This document shows, one piece after another, positions 9,504 to 18,428 of a DNA stretch of 64,000 nucleotides. Each line of letters starts with the position of its first letter. Position 1 is the first letter of the stretch. The notes under the pieces were generated by a model. That model was not told where the DNA came from and did not search any database. It saw only the letters and a list, made by a program, of their open reading frames with translations. The translations under genes were made by a program, and so were the position numbers. Origin of the DNA: Echinimonas agarilytica (GTDB lineage Bacteria > Pseudomonadota > Gammaproteobacteria > Enterobacterales > Neiellaceae); contig NZ_JAMQGP010000004.1 in assembly GCF_023703465.1 (NCBI RefSeq), positions 248,001 to 312,000 on the forward strand. Direction: 5' to 3'.

Positions 9504-11085
9504 CAACATCGCCTTCACGGCTCCTCACCAAGGTGCTGCTGAGATTGGTTTAAATGTTTTAAAGCAAGGCGGCAATGCCGTTGACGCCATGGTTGCTGCT
9601 GCCGCCGCAATTTCTGTGCTTTATCCACATATGAATAGTCTGGCTGGAGACGGCTTTTGGCTCATTCAACGGCCCGGAGAAGCGCCTCGGGCAATTGATG
9701 CCAGTGGCACCGCCGCTAAAATGGCAACACCGCACTGGTATCAGCATCAAAACTTCCAGTCGATCCCCCCCCGAGGGGGGCCTGCGGCACTCACCATTGG
9801 CGGCACGCTAGACGGTTGGCGTTTAGCCCGCCAAATTATATCGGAAACGCATACTCCCGCGGAGTTGTCTGAGTTACTCGCACCTGCGGTGAATCTGGCT
9901 AAAAACGGTATTAAGGTCACAGAGAGTCTTGCCTCGGCCAGCCGCAAAGTTGAATCAGACATGAGCGGATTGCCATTATACAAAGCGCTCTTTATGCCGC
10001 TCAAGCAGCCCTTAATCACCGGACAAGTTTTCACAAACACGGCATTGGCCGAAACTTTAGAGCGATTGGCCAATGAGGGAACCGACACGTTTTATCGTGG
10101 AGAGCTGGCAGCGCACATCGCGGCTTCACTGGAGCAGCAAGGCAGTCCAATACGCTACAGTGATTTAGCCAATTATCATGCACAAGAAGTAACACCACTG
10201 TCGGTGGAATTGAAATCTGCCACCTTGTACAACCTTCCAGCGCCCTCTCAAGGGATCGCGTCATTACTTATTTTAGCCATTTACGACGCAATATTTGATC
10301 CCCAATGGACTGAGGCTGAACGGATTCATGGCCTCATTGAAGCCACTAAACGCGCTTTTATCATTCGCGATGCCGAAGTGACTGATCCAAGCCGTGTGAG
10401 TGAACATTGGCCGCAATTACTCTCGTCTGAAACGATCAAAAAATTGGCCGATGACGTGACGGCTCAAGCCCTACCTTGGCCTCATGTAGCGGAGCCCGGT
10501 GATACCGTTTGGATGGGCTGCACTGACGCTGACGGCACCATGGTAAGTTTTATTCAAAGTGTGTATTGGGAGTTTGGCTCGGGTGTGGTGATTCCAGGTA
10601 CGGGACTAGTTTGGAATAATCGAGGCGCGAGCTTCAGCTTAGAGCCCAATCATATTAATTCTCTAGCGCCCGGCCTGAAGCCATTTCATACCTTGAACCC
10701 TGCAATGGCAATGCTCAACAATGGCCACCGAATGAGTTACGGCACCATGGGCGGAGAAGGACAACCTCAAACCCAAGCCGCGCTTCTTAGCCGATATTTA
10801 TTTGATGGCATGGAGATCAACGCTGCCATTGCGAAAGACCGTTGGTTACTGGGTCGCACATGGGGTGAAACCGATCATGACTTAAAAATGGAACACGGTT
10901 TATACCAAGAATTCGCTGAAACACTTCAACACATGGGGCACACCATTCGCCCCGTGCCTGCATGCAATGAATTAATGGGGCACGCTGGCGCCATTATCCG
11001 CCATTCAAATGGAGCGTTAGAGGCGGCTTCTGATCCGCGCAGTGATGGCGCAGGCCTTATATCTAAAGTCGAGGCGCACCATTAA
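9496..11085 (+). CDS. Gamma-glutamyltransferase-like Ntn-hydrolase, HpxW-like (oxamate amidohydrolase type)
   Basis: Self-cleaving N-terminal-nucleophile hydrolase related to gamma-glutamyltransferase. 529 residues from the ATG at 9496, which is six bases after AAGGAG; an ATG two codons earlier (9490) sits directly on that Shine-Dalgarno sequence. The expected nucleophile is the Thr of GDTVWMGCTD (codon at 10504-10506), at the position of Thr in the TTHYSVVD motif of true GGT. The GTGLVWNNRG and GTMGGEGQPQ segments are also family-typical. There is no signal peptide, unlike periplasmic GGT, which supports a cytoplasmic catabolic role. Klebsiella HpxW, encoded in its purine cluster, is an oxamate amidohydrolase of this family; the same reaction is inferred here. 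A C8-GA-G6 tract lies inside the gene at 9765-9780. Confidence 0.82.
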   Translation: MHNNIAFTAPHQGAAEIGLNVLKQGGNAVDAMVAAAAAISVLYPHMNSLAGDGFWLIQRPGEAPRAIDASGTAAKMATPHWYQHQNFQSIPPRGGPAALTIGGTLDGWRLARQIISETHTPAELSELLAPAVNLAKNGIKVTESLASASRKVESDMSGLPLYKALFMPLKQPLITGQVFTNTALAETLERLANEGTDTFYRGELAAHIAASLEQQGSPIRYSDLANYHAQEVTPLSVELKSATLYNLPAPSQGIASLLILAIYDAIFDPQWTEAERIHGLIEATKRAFIIRDAEVTDPSRVSEHWPQLLSSETIKKLADDVTAQALPWPHVAEPGDTVWMGCTDADGTMVSFIQSVYWEFGSGVVIPGTGLVWNNRGASFSLEPNHINSLAPGLKPFHTLNPAMAMLNNGHRMSYGTMGGEGQPQTQAALLSRYLFDGMEINAAIAKDRWLLGRTWGETDHDLKMEHGLYQEFAETLQHMGHTIRPVPACNELMGHAGAIIRHSNGALEAASDPRSDGAGLISKVEAHH

Positions 11086-11921
11086 TGGAACAGAATTTAG
11101 CCGACATCATCCAAGCTTGGTTGCCCATTGCCGCAGCAATGATCGGCACAGGAGTCGTTGCCGGGATCCTCGCAGGGCTATTGGGAGTGGGAGGCGGAAT
11201 CGTCATCGTTCCGGTCTTTTATTTTGTATTACAGAGCATCGGCGTGCCGCAAGCCACTGCAATATTAGTGGCAACCGGTACATCCTTACTGGTCATTATA
11301 CCCACCAGTCTTTCGTCTATTCGTGCTCACCACCAGCGTGGCAATATTGATTGGCCCTTAATCAAGCGCTGGGCACCAGCCATGATCATAGGCGTTATTG
11401 CAGGTAGCCAAACCGCATTGTTAGTTGATGGCGCATGGGTCAGTGGCTTGTTTGGGATTATTGCGATTTTGGTCGCCATGAACATGCTATTTCGAGCCAA
11501 GGCTGCACCATTGGCTCATCAACTTCCGCCAATGGCGGGGCAACGTGTGATGGCCACCTGTATCGGATTTTTTTCGGTGATGATCGGTATTGGTGGCGGC
11601 ACTTTAGGCGTACCTACCCTCACCTCATGCAACTACCCTTCACACAGGGCAGTAGGCACTGCTGCGGTATTTGGTTTACTGATTAGCATTCCCGGTGCCA
11701 TAACCATGTTGTTAGCACATACGCCGGCCACCGCGCCCGATGGAATGGTTGGCCTAGTCAATATTCCCGGTGCGTTGGCGATTATGCCATTAACCATACT
11801 TTTAGCCCCCTTTGGCGCTTGGATTGGCAGCAAGCTTGATGCGGTGCTGCTAAAGAAACTATTTGCTGTATTTTTGTGCATAAGCGGCGGTCGCATGCTG
11901 ATGCAGTTGTTGGGAGCTTAA
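11085..11921 (+). CDS. TauE/SafE-family membrane permease
   Basis: Inner-membrane protein of 278 residues with about eight hydrophobic helices. Both family repeats show the glycine-rich signature: GILAGLLGVGGGIVIVPVFY near residue 26 and GIGGGTLGVPTLTSC near 168. TauE/SafE proteins move small organic anions such as sulfonates, sulfite or sulfoacetate. Here the gene is inserted between the HpxW-like hydrolase (start overlaps its stop by one base) and the aminotransferase, so the cargo is likely an intermediate or end product of ureide breakdown, perhaps oxalate, oxamate or glyoxylate. That assignment is inference from position only. Confidence 0.85.
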   Translation: MEQNLADIIQAWLPIAAAMIGTGVVAGILAGLLGVGGGIVIVPVFYFVLQSIGVPQATAILVATGTSLLVIIPTSLSSIRAHHQRGNIDWPLIKRWAPAMIIGVIAGSQTALLVDGAWVSGLFGIIAILVAMNMLFRAKAAPLAHQLPPMAGQRVMATCIGFFSVMIGIGGGTLGVPTLTSCNYPSHRAVGTAAVFGLLISIPGAITMLLAHTPATAPDGMVGLVNIPGALAIMPLTILLAPFGAWIGSKLDAVLLKKLFAVFLCISGGRMLMQLLGA

Positions 11922-11922
11922 T

Positions 11923-13185
11923 ATGTCTAATTCATACTCGGTTGCAGATCATTTGTTGCAGCCTTTTTCACCCCCACCCCGGTTATTAATGGGGCCAGGG
12001 CCCATTACTGTTGACCCTCGAGTATTACGCGCCATGTCGGCACAATTGGTCGGTCAATACGATCCAACAATGACGCAATGCATGAACGACACCATGGCGT
12101 TGTATCGCGGTGTATTTCAAACTCAAAACGAATGGACATTACTGGTGGATGGTACATCTCGGGCCGGAATTGAAGCGGTATTGGTATCGTTACTTGAACC
12201 GGGCGAGAAAGTTCTAGTGCCGGTATTTGGGCGCTTTGGACATTTGCTCTGTGAAATTGCTGAACGCTGCGGTGCAGAAGTTCACAAAATAGAAACGGCA
12301 TGGGGAGAAGTATTTAGCCCAGAGCAAATCGAGCAAGCCATCATTAAAGTTAAGCCTAAGGTACTTGCCATCGTGCAAGGTGACACTTCCACCACTATGC
12401 TGCAACCACTTGAGGATCTTGGAGAGATTTGTCAGCGCCACAACGTACTCATGTACTCAGATGCCACAGCATCAATTGGGGGCAATCCATTTAAGTCTGA
12501 TGAATGGCAGCTCGATGCGGTTTCAGTGGGCCTGCAAAAATGTTTGTGTGGGCCATCGGGCAGCGCACCTATCACGCTGAGCGATCGTGCCGTTGACACC
12601 ATTCGTCGCCGTAAACATGTCGAAGCAGGCATTCGAGCTCAGCATCACGTTGATGGTGCAGGGCAACGTATTGCCTCGAATTACTTTGATTTAGCCATGA
12701 TCATGGATTACTGGGGCGACGAACGCCTCAACCATCACACCGAGGCCACCACGATGCTATACGGCGCACGCGAATGCGCCCGAATCTTAATGCAAGAAGG
12801 GATAGACAATGCGATTGCTCGTCATCAATTGCATGGAGACGCAATGGCGCAAGGCATTGCTGGTTTAAATCTCAAACTGTTTGGCGATCAAACTCATAAA
12901 ATGACCAATGTGGTAGGCGTCTATATCCCAGACGCTGTGCAAGGAGAGTCGGTCAGGCACTCAATGTTAGAAGATTTTGGCATTGAAATTGGCACCTCAT
13001 TTGGCCCCTTACATGGCAAAATTTGGCGCATTGGCACCATGGGATATAACGCCAGAAAAGATGCGGTGTTACAAACTCTCAGCGCTTTAGAAGCAGTGCT
13101 TCGTCAACATGGACACCACATGACTCCCAATGGCGGAGTCGATGCAGCCATGATCCGATACAAGAACCAGCCCAGTAGCAGTTGA
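11923..13185 (+). CDS. pucG: PLP-dependent (S)-ureidoglycine-glyoxylate aminotransferase, PucG/HpxJ-like
   Basis: Fold-type I aminotransferase of the alanine-glyoxylate class, 420 residues, close to the length of Bacillus PucG. N-terminal MGPGPITVDPRVLRAM is the family hallmark. The PLP lysine is K206 in VGLQKCLCGPSG, equivalent to the QK..N.PPG motif of AGT proteins. VVG/LVGQ-type sequence at Q45 (LVGQYDP) resembles the glutamine that separates ureidoglycine aminotransferases from plain AGT enzymes (recalled, not aligned). The product would be oxalurate, passing nitrogen to glyoxylate to make glycine. Position next to allantoate amidohydrolase, whose product is ureidoglycine, strongly supports this function over generic serine or alanine transaminase. 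Starts one base after the upstream stop. Confidence 0.85.
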   Translation: MSNSYSVADHLLQPFSPPPRLLMGPGPITVDPRVLRAMSAQLVGQYDPTMTQCMNDTMALYRGVFQTQNEWTLLVDGTSRAGIEAVLVSLLEPGEKVLVPVFGRFGHLLCEIAERCGAEVHKIETAWGEVFSPEQIEQAIIKVKPKVLAIVQGDTSTTMLQPLEDLGEICQRHNVLMYSDATASIGGNPFKSDEWQLDAVSVGLQKCLCGPSGSAPITLSDRAVDTIRRRKHVEAGIRAQHHVDGAGQRIASNYFDLAMIMDYWGDERLNHHTEATTMLYGARECARILMQEGIDNAIARHQLHGDAMAQGIAGLNLKLFGDQTHKMTNVVGVYIPDAVQGESVRHSMLEDFGIEIGTSFGPLHGKIWRIGTMGYNARKDAVLQTLSALEAVLRQHGHHMTPNGGVDAAMIRYKNQPSSS

Positions 13186-13195
13186 GGAGGCATCC

Positions 13196-14464
13196 ATGGA
13201 TCTAAGCACAGCTTTACACAGCCAAGCGATGGCGCAACAAATTATGCAATGGTGCGATCAATTGGCTCAGATCAGCGCTAAGCCCAATGGCATCCATCGA
13301 TTTTATCTAACCCCAGAGCACAAAGCTTGCAACCAACAAGTTGCAAAGTGGATGGAGCAAGCGGGGATGACCGCCTTTGAAGATGCCGCAGGAAACTTGG
13401 TGGGGCGACTGACCAGTGCTGTACCGAATGCCAAAACGCTCATGATTGGCTCGCACTTAGATACCATTCCAAATGCTGGGCGTTACGACGGAATTTTAGG
13501 CGTACTCTTACCTATTGCCGCAATTCGTCAGCTCAATAGTTTGGGCATTGAACTCCCCTATCATATTGATGTGTTGGGGTTTGGCGATGAAGAAGGAATT
13601 CGGTTTGGCTCCACGCTATTGGGCAGCAGAGCCGTTGCTGGAACATGGCAATCAGACTGGTGGCAGCTTGAAGATACCAATGGCGTAACGATGGCCGAAG
13701 CCTTTGAATCCTTTGGCCTTGAGCCCGACTCCATTGGCAAGGCCGCATACCTGCCCCAGCAATTAATTGGCTACCTTGAAGTTCATATCGAGCAAGGCCC
13801 TGTATTGGAGCAACAACAACTTGCTGTTGGCATTGTTTCTGCCATCGCAGGAGCCCGACGCTTTCAGATTCATTTTGAAGGCTTTGCCGGACACGCGGGA
13901 ACGGTGCCAATGACGATGCGACAAGATGCATTGGTCGCTGCCGCCGAAGCTATATGCCAAATTGAAGCAATGGCTAAAACAGCAGGCATTGTCGCCACAG
14001 TGGGACACATTGAATGCCGTCCTAACGCAGTTAACGTGATACCCGGTTCCGTTCGGTTTTCGCTAGACATTCGCTCGGTGGATGACCACCAACGAGATTC
14101 AACTCTAGACTCCATTGAACAGCAACTGGATGAGATCTGCGCGAAGCGAAACCTTAAATGGCATTGGCATTCCATTCACGATGCAGCAGCCGTGCATTGC
14201 GCGCCTTGGTTAATGGAGCAACAACAGCAAACATTAGAAGCGCTTGAACAAGAGCCTCTTTGCCTAATGAGTGGCGCAGGACACGATGCGATGGCACTGG
14301 CTGAAATTACAGACATTGCCATGTATTTCGTGCGCTGCAAAGGTGGAATTAGTCACCACCCAGACGAATCCATTACAAAAGAAGATGTGGTTGTTGCGCT
14401 CGACACCCTGCGCACTGCACTGGTTCAATTCAGCCAACAAGAACGTTTCTCTCAAGTTTTGTAG
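13196..14464 (+). CDS. allC: Allantoate amidohydrolase, AllC/HpxK-like (M20 family)
   Basis: Metal-dependent amidase of the M20/hydantoinase-carbamoylase group, 422 residues. Metal-binding segments are visible in order: GSHLDTIPNAGRYDG (His and Asp ligands, about residue 84), GFGDEEGIRFG (Glu pair, about 125), LEVHIEQGP (about 196), the dimer-domain GHAGTVPM (about 231) and SGAGHDAM (about 359). Related enzymes include beta-ureidopropionase and N-carbamoyl amino acid hydrolases, but the adjacent PucG-like gene points to allantoate, giving ureidoglycine, CO2 and ammonia. A strong GAGGAGG stands before the ATG. It is the last gene of the block; the next gene is convergent. Confidence 0.87.
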   Translation: MDLSTALHSQAMAQQIMQWCDQLAQISAKPNGIHRFYLTPEHKACNQQVAKWMEQAGMTAFEDAAGNLVGRLTSAVPNAKTLMIGSHLDTIPNAGRYDGILGVLLPIAAIRQLNSLGIELPYHIDVLGFGDEEGIRFGSTLLGSRAVAGTWQSDWWQLEDTNGVTMAEAFESFGLEPDSIGKAAYLPQQLIGYLEVHIEQGPVLEQQQLAVGIVSAIAGARRFQIHFEGFAGHAGTVPMTMRQDALVAAAEAICQIEAMAKTAGIVATVGHIECRPNAVNVIPGSVRFSLDIRSVDDHQRDSTLDSIEQQLDEICAKRNLKWHWHSIHDAAAVHCAPWLMEQQQQTLEALEQEPLCLMSGAGHDAMALAEITDIAMYFVRCKGGISHHPDESITKEDVVVALDTLRTALVQFSQQERFSQVL

Positions 14465-14550
14465 TGGAGTCACCAACATCAGTTGTGAGAAATAGATGAA
14501 TCTTTATGCATTTTTTGTTGACCACTGTGGCGGGTATAATTGCCCGTACA

Positions 14551-17500
14551 TCATCGACGCGATTTAACCGTTGGCCTGCCTAGTTGTTTGAGAGCAAAGG
14601 AAAAATCTTCGATATCCTCCAGCTCCCGATCAACGATTCTGCCGCTGTGACTTCGCTTTAACACAAGCTCATTCGCAAACGGTGCGGGGATTGGATCAGA
14701 CGCGGCCTGAACTGGCCCATCGGCCAGTACTTCGCCTAAATGACGCGAGCGGCGCACGCGTTCAGGAATAATTGCCGAATTGAGAAATTGCGGGGCAAAA
14801 CGTTGCAGTACAGTTTTAAACACACAAGCGTGATCGAATATATTGTGCGCAACACTGCCAGGCTCAACATGTGGCGAAACAACAAATGCAGGCACGCGAA
14901 CCCCATAAGTCTCTGCCTGAGGATGTGATAACGAGATTGGGGAAACACCATTAACAGGCGGATGACTTGAACCCGGAGCCCCCGGAGGCGAAACATGATC
15001 AGCAAAGCCGCCATGTTCATCGTAAGTAATAACAATCATGGTTGACTGCCATTCTGGCATCGCTTGAATTTTAGTGACCACCTCATGAATAAAGGCTTGC
15101 CCCCGCATCGTATCGGTTGGCGGTTGATCATCATTATTATTTTCGTCACTTGGAAACCCGGTGAAGTTTGGGTCGATAAATGTAACCGCGGGCAACTCAG
15201 TTAGTTCTTCTAACGGTCTGATACGTTCACTTTCCAGACGATAACGTTCAAACACCCTCAAAAATGTAATATCGCTTTCAAAAACATTCCACTCAACACC
15301 AACATGATCCAGCACGTCAAACAATGTTAATTCGTTAAGATAGCCAAAATCGTCAATAATCTCGTCATTGGTCAGAGACCGCGTGACACCACTGTAATAA
15401 CAAGATCGGTTAGGATAAGTACCGGCTGGAACAGAGCTAAACCAATGATCACAAACAGCAAAATGTTCAGCAAAGTGCGCATACGTAGTCACTATATTCG
15501 GGGTTTGAAACCTCAGCACGCGCTGCGGGTCATTATTCAATCCGGCCTTATTAATCGAAGTGGTTCGCGCCAACTTTCTGGCATATTCAGAGGCAAAACC
15601 ATCCATTGCTCCGTTATTGATTTGCTTCACAATCGATTTATGAACATGAGGTAAGTTAGGGAAAAACGCTCGATTGGGTCCCGCCAATGGCGTGGCAACA
15701 GATCCAGTTAAATCTCCACCCAACACTCGAGCGCGACCATCAAGCCCTTCAACATCGTCTCGTGCGCCGAAATCAGGATGAGAAAGGTAACCCAGCATAT
15801 GATCAAATGAGCGATTTTCCATCATAATGAACACCAAATGGTCAATGTTTTGTAATCGTTCATTAGGTGTTACTGCGGCGAACTCTGGCTGCTCCCCAAG
15901 CGGCTGATCGAGTGGCCTAACAGGCTCAAGTGATTCTTCAATACCAACTGTAGCAGGGCGACGACGATTAAAGTCAGGATCGTGTGGCACGCTAAGCTGA
16001 GCAGGGTTAATGGTTGCAACAACAATTTCCGAACGGTTCGCTGCGATCCGATGAAAAACGTGATCGCGATTGGCAATTCGGGTCAACGTTGCCGCTAACA
16101 AGTCGCCGTAGGCAGCGCCATGCTCGTCAATCACTGCATATATCGCCTTGGGCAGTGATGTTTCCAGATCATCTGCGAATGCATTAAGCAGCGCTTCACC
16201 GCCTTCAGCCAGCAGCAACGCACCGAGCGTCAGAGTGCCGGCGGAAAGAATATCGAGATGCAAAGGCACATCAATATCCAAATCAATATCACTAATCGCC
16301 AACTTAAAATGTATCGCAGGTCTAATACTTCCAACTGTCAGGCGATCATAAGGTAAATCCCCACTGGGGGCATTTTGTTGCTGTGATATTTGGTTAAAAG
16401 CAATAAAACAAACCGCCTGAATTTCATCTAACTCTAGGCTAATCGGTCCAGCATTTCCTTGTAACTCAGTTAATCGGTAACTGGCTTTCATGGCTAAATC
16501 GGCGGGTTTATGAGGATTGAGGTTGGTGAGCAATGGGTAGCTCTCCAACAGGGCGCTTAACTGAGCAAGTAAAATATTGCGGATCGATGTCGTTAGATCG
16601 GCAGGTGCCGCCAATCGCAATAGTTTGTCTTTAACCTTGGGCTGGACTTCAAAGTACTCTGTTCGTAACTCCCTAATAAAGTCATCAGACAAAACCACGG
16701 TATCACGATGGGTTCTAAGTGCTATTCGGTCGCTGTTTTCACTCACGGCTGAGCTAAGCGCTTTGGCGACATCCCGCTGCAGCAGAATCAATACCTGCCC
16801 AACCAATTCTTCCAGCCCCATAATTTCAATATCGCCCGGCGCGAATGTCACACCGCCATCGAACTCAAGCGGTAACTCCTTCGTCATGCGTTCTATGCCA
16901 AGTTCTTTTGCTATTTCTCCTTCAAATTGTGCAACAGCCAAACCGTTTTCAACTTTTACCATCGGGCTAAGCGAGCGAAAAGCACCATTAAATGCCCGTA
17001 GCAGCATCTCATTATCAATACTGACGGTATTAGTACGTACCTGGCGTTCAACACGCACTACACAGGTCTGACAAATAACCCCAACCTCATTTGGGTTAAT
17101 GAAGGTCACATCAATAATGTCATTTACATCAATGCCTTCGACCGACATTCTCGCCGGAGATAAGCTATTGCTATCTGCATGCAGGGTAACCCGACGAATT
17201 TGATCGCCATCTCGAACACTGATCACCACATCGACTGGAAGCGTTTCTTCAATGCGCTCAGGCGGATCTGTATCTTCGATCGGGTCAGAGGGGTCAAATG
17301 GATCAAAGGGAGCGAAAACAGTATTGCCAGGTACTATTGCTCGGGCTCCGTGCCTAGACTTATTCAATGCCTTAGTCACAAGATCAGCAGTTAGAGGCTG
17401 ATTAATGGCTACGCTATCGATAGATGGCGCTTTAAGTGAAGGAGAACTTTTTGGGGGCGTTGGCGTTGCTATTATGGCCTCTTCACTTGTCAGCCGAGTC

Positions 17501-17811
17501 TCGGAAGTGATGGGTATTCTGGGTTCAATTGATGCAAATGCCTCTTGTTCAACAGGGATACTGTGACTGGCATTCAGTAGTGAGATGTTCAGCCATTGGT
17601 GAGCCCGTAACATCACTTCAACAGCACAGTCAGGCGTCGCCCTGAATGAAAACCGGTGATGTTCACCGGGGCGCAACGTCAATTGAGTTAACCTCATTGT
17701 GACATCATCAGACACCAATTGTGATGCTCTTTGTTCATCACTAATCACAACGTCAACATCATTTAACGTGGCGGGTTTGAACTTGGCGGCAAGCTTATTT
17801 TTTGCAGACAT
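14551..17811 (-). CDS. Very large phosphoesterase (phospholipase C/AcpA superfamily) with unknown N-terminal half
   Basis: About 1086 residues. The C-terminal 430 residues are a phosphoesterase domain of the PLC/acid phosphatase (AcpA) group: IDHLVFIMMENRSFDHMLGY carries the metal-binding Glu/Asn, PAGTYPNRSCYYSG is the 'G..PNR' segment, and YDEHGGFADHVSPPG and SSHPPV follow. The first 650 residues match no family I recognise. They include an acidic, proline-containing linker (FDPFDPSDPIEDTDPPE), a CQTC pair and long beta-rich stretches. No signal peptide is visible, although most relatives are exported. The start chosen is the ATG at 17811, ten bases after GGAG; a TTG eight codons upstream is the alternative. 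It is convergent with the purine block and preceded by a long sparse region. The substrate is unknown. Confidence 0.75.
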   Translation of the reverse strand: MSAKNKLAAKFKPATLNDVDVVISDEQRASQLVSDDVTMRLTQLTLRPGEHHRFSFRATPDCAVEVMLRAHQWLNISLLNASHSIPVEQEAFASIEPRIPITSETRLTSEEAIIATPTPPKSSPSLKAPSIDSVAINQPLTADLVTKALNKSRHGARAIVPGNTVFAPFDPFDPSDPIEDTDPPERIEETLPVDVVISVRDGDQIRRVTLHADSNSLSPARMSVEGIDVNDIIDVTFINPNEVGVICQTCVVRVERQVRTNTVSIDNEMLLRAFNGAFRSLSPMVKVENGLAVAQFEGEIAKELGIERMTKELPLEFDGGVTFAPGDIEIMGLEELVGQVLILLQRDVAKALSSAVSENSDRIALRTHRDTVVLSDDFIRELRTEYFEVQPKVKDKLLRLAAPADLTTSIRNILLAQLSALLESYPLLTNLNPHKPADLAMKASYRLTELQGNAGPISLELDEIQAVCFIAFNQISQQQNAPSGDLPYDRLTVGSIRPAIHFKLAISDIDLDIDVPLHLDILSAGTLTLGALLLAEGGEALLNAFADDLETSLPKAIYAVIDEHGAAYGDLLAATLTRIANRDHVFHRIAANRSEIVVATINPAQLSVPHDPDFNRRRPATVGIEESLEPVRPLDQPLGEQPEFAAVTPNERLQNIDHLVFIMMENRSFDHMLGYLSHPDFGARDDVEGLDGRARVLGGDLTGSVATPLAGPNRAFFPNLPHVHKSIVKQINNGAMDGFASEYARKLARTTSINKAGLNNDPQRVLRFQTPNIVTTYAHFAEHFAVCDHWFSSVPAGTYPNRSCYYSGVTRSLTNDEIIDDFGYLNELTLFDVLDHVGVEWNVFESDITFLRVFERYRLESERIRPLEELTELPAVTFIDPNFTGFPSDENNNDDQPPTDTMRGQAFIHEVVTKIQAMPEWQSTMIVITYDEHGGFADHVSPPGAPGSSHPPVNGVSPISLSHPQAETYGVRVPAFVVSPHVEPGSVAHNIFDHACVFKTVLQRFAPQFLNSAIIPERVRRSRHLGEVLADGPVQAASDPIPAPFANELVLKRSHSGRIVDRELEDIEDFSFALKQLGRPTVKSRR

Positions 17812-17835
17812 ACGCAGGTAATCTCCATTTACCAA

Positions 17836-18428
17836 ACCATTTACACGGCTTGATGATTAAACGGGAACAGCGATAAAAGCCCAGACAAATTTATGAAATG
17901 GTTAAATAAAAACAGATAAAATATAAGGCAGGAGAAGTCGGTAAGTAATGACTTCTTTGTAATGCAACGGCGGCATATCCATAAGCCGTTTTCCTTTGCT
18001 CTAATTAATAGTAGGTATGGCTTTCACAAACTGTCAATAAATCCAACCAAATTGCATTGGTTAAATCATGCATGGCTTTTCGCTTTCTTGAAAGGGTTAC
18101 CCACTAGAACTGGTGAAGGGCACCACAGAGCTCCATGTACAAACTTGTAAAGACTGGCTTACCCATTTTCCAAGGTTTCTTGATACTCTGACAGAGTCGG
18201 AATTTTTTGCTTTGTGATACACTTCGCCCATGCTTATCTCCTTCGCAACCCCCATTAGCACTAGATGACATACATGCCTCCTATTTGAACTGGCTAAAAT
18301 TTTGTGGCCCTGAGCAAGTAAAAAACATGAGGGTTTCAGAGGGGGGGGTGACCAAGGTAACAACGAGGGGCAACTTAAAAACCTTATTACTGGTTGGTTT
18401 TATTAGTGTATTTGGAAATGATGACGTT
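17836..18428. other. Sparse 600-base intergenic region with a G8 tract
   Basis: No convincing full-length gene is present between the large phosphoesterase and the ferredoxin gene. The region is AT-rich near 17880-17930, which probably holds the phosphoesterase promoter. It contains a short minus-strand reading frame with a strong ribosome-binding site (listed separately) and a run of eight G at about 18341-18348. It might be the remains of a deleted or inserted element, but no terminal repeats were seen. Confidence 0.5.
18097..18231 (-). CDS. Possible small protein of 44 residues
   Basis: Reading frame on the minus strand starting MGEVYHKAKNSDSV and ending in VPFTSSSG. It is short, but GAAGGAG stands six bases before the ATG, a near-ideal Shine-Dalgarno sequence. 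Just upstream a second AGGAGG precedes a four-codon frame (ATG TAT GTC ATC TAG), reminiscent of a leader peptide. No family is recognised. It may be real, or a fragment of a lost gene such as a transposase; the sequence does not decide. Confidence 0.3.
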   Translation of the reverse strand: MGEVYHKAKNSDSVRVSRNLGKWVSQSLQVCTWSSVVPFTSSSG

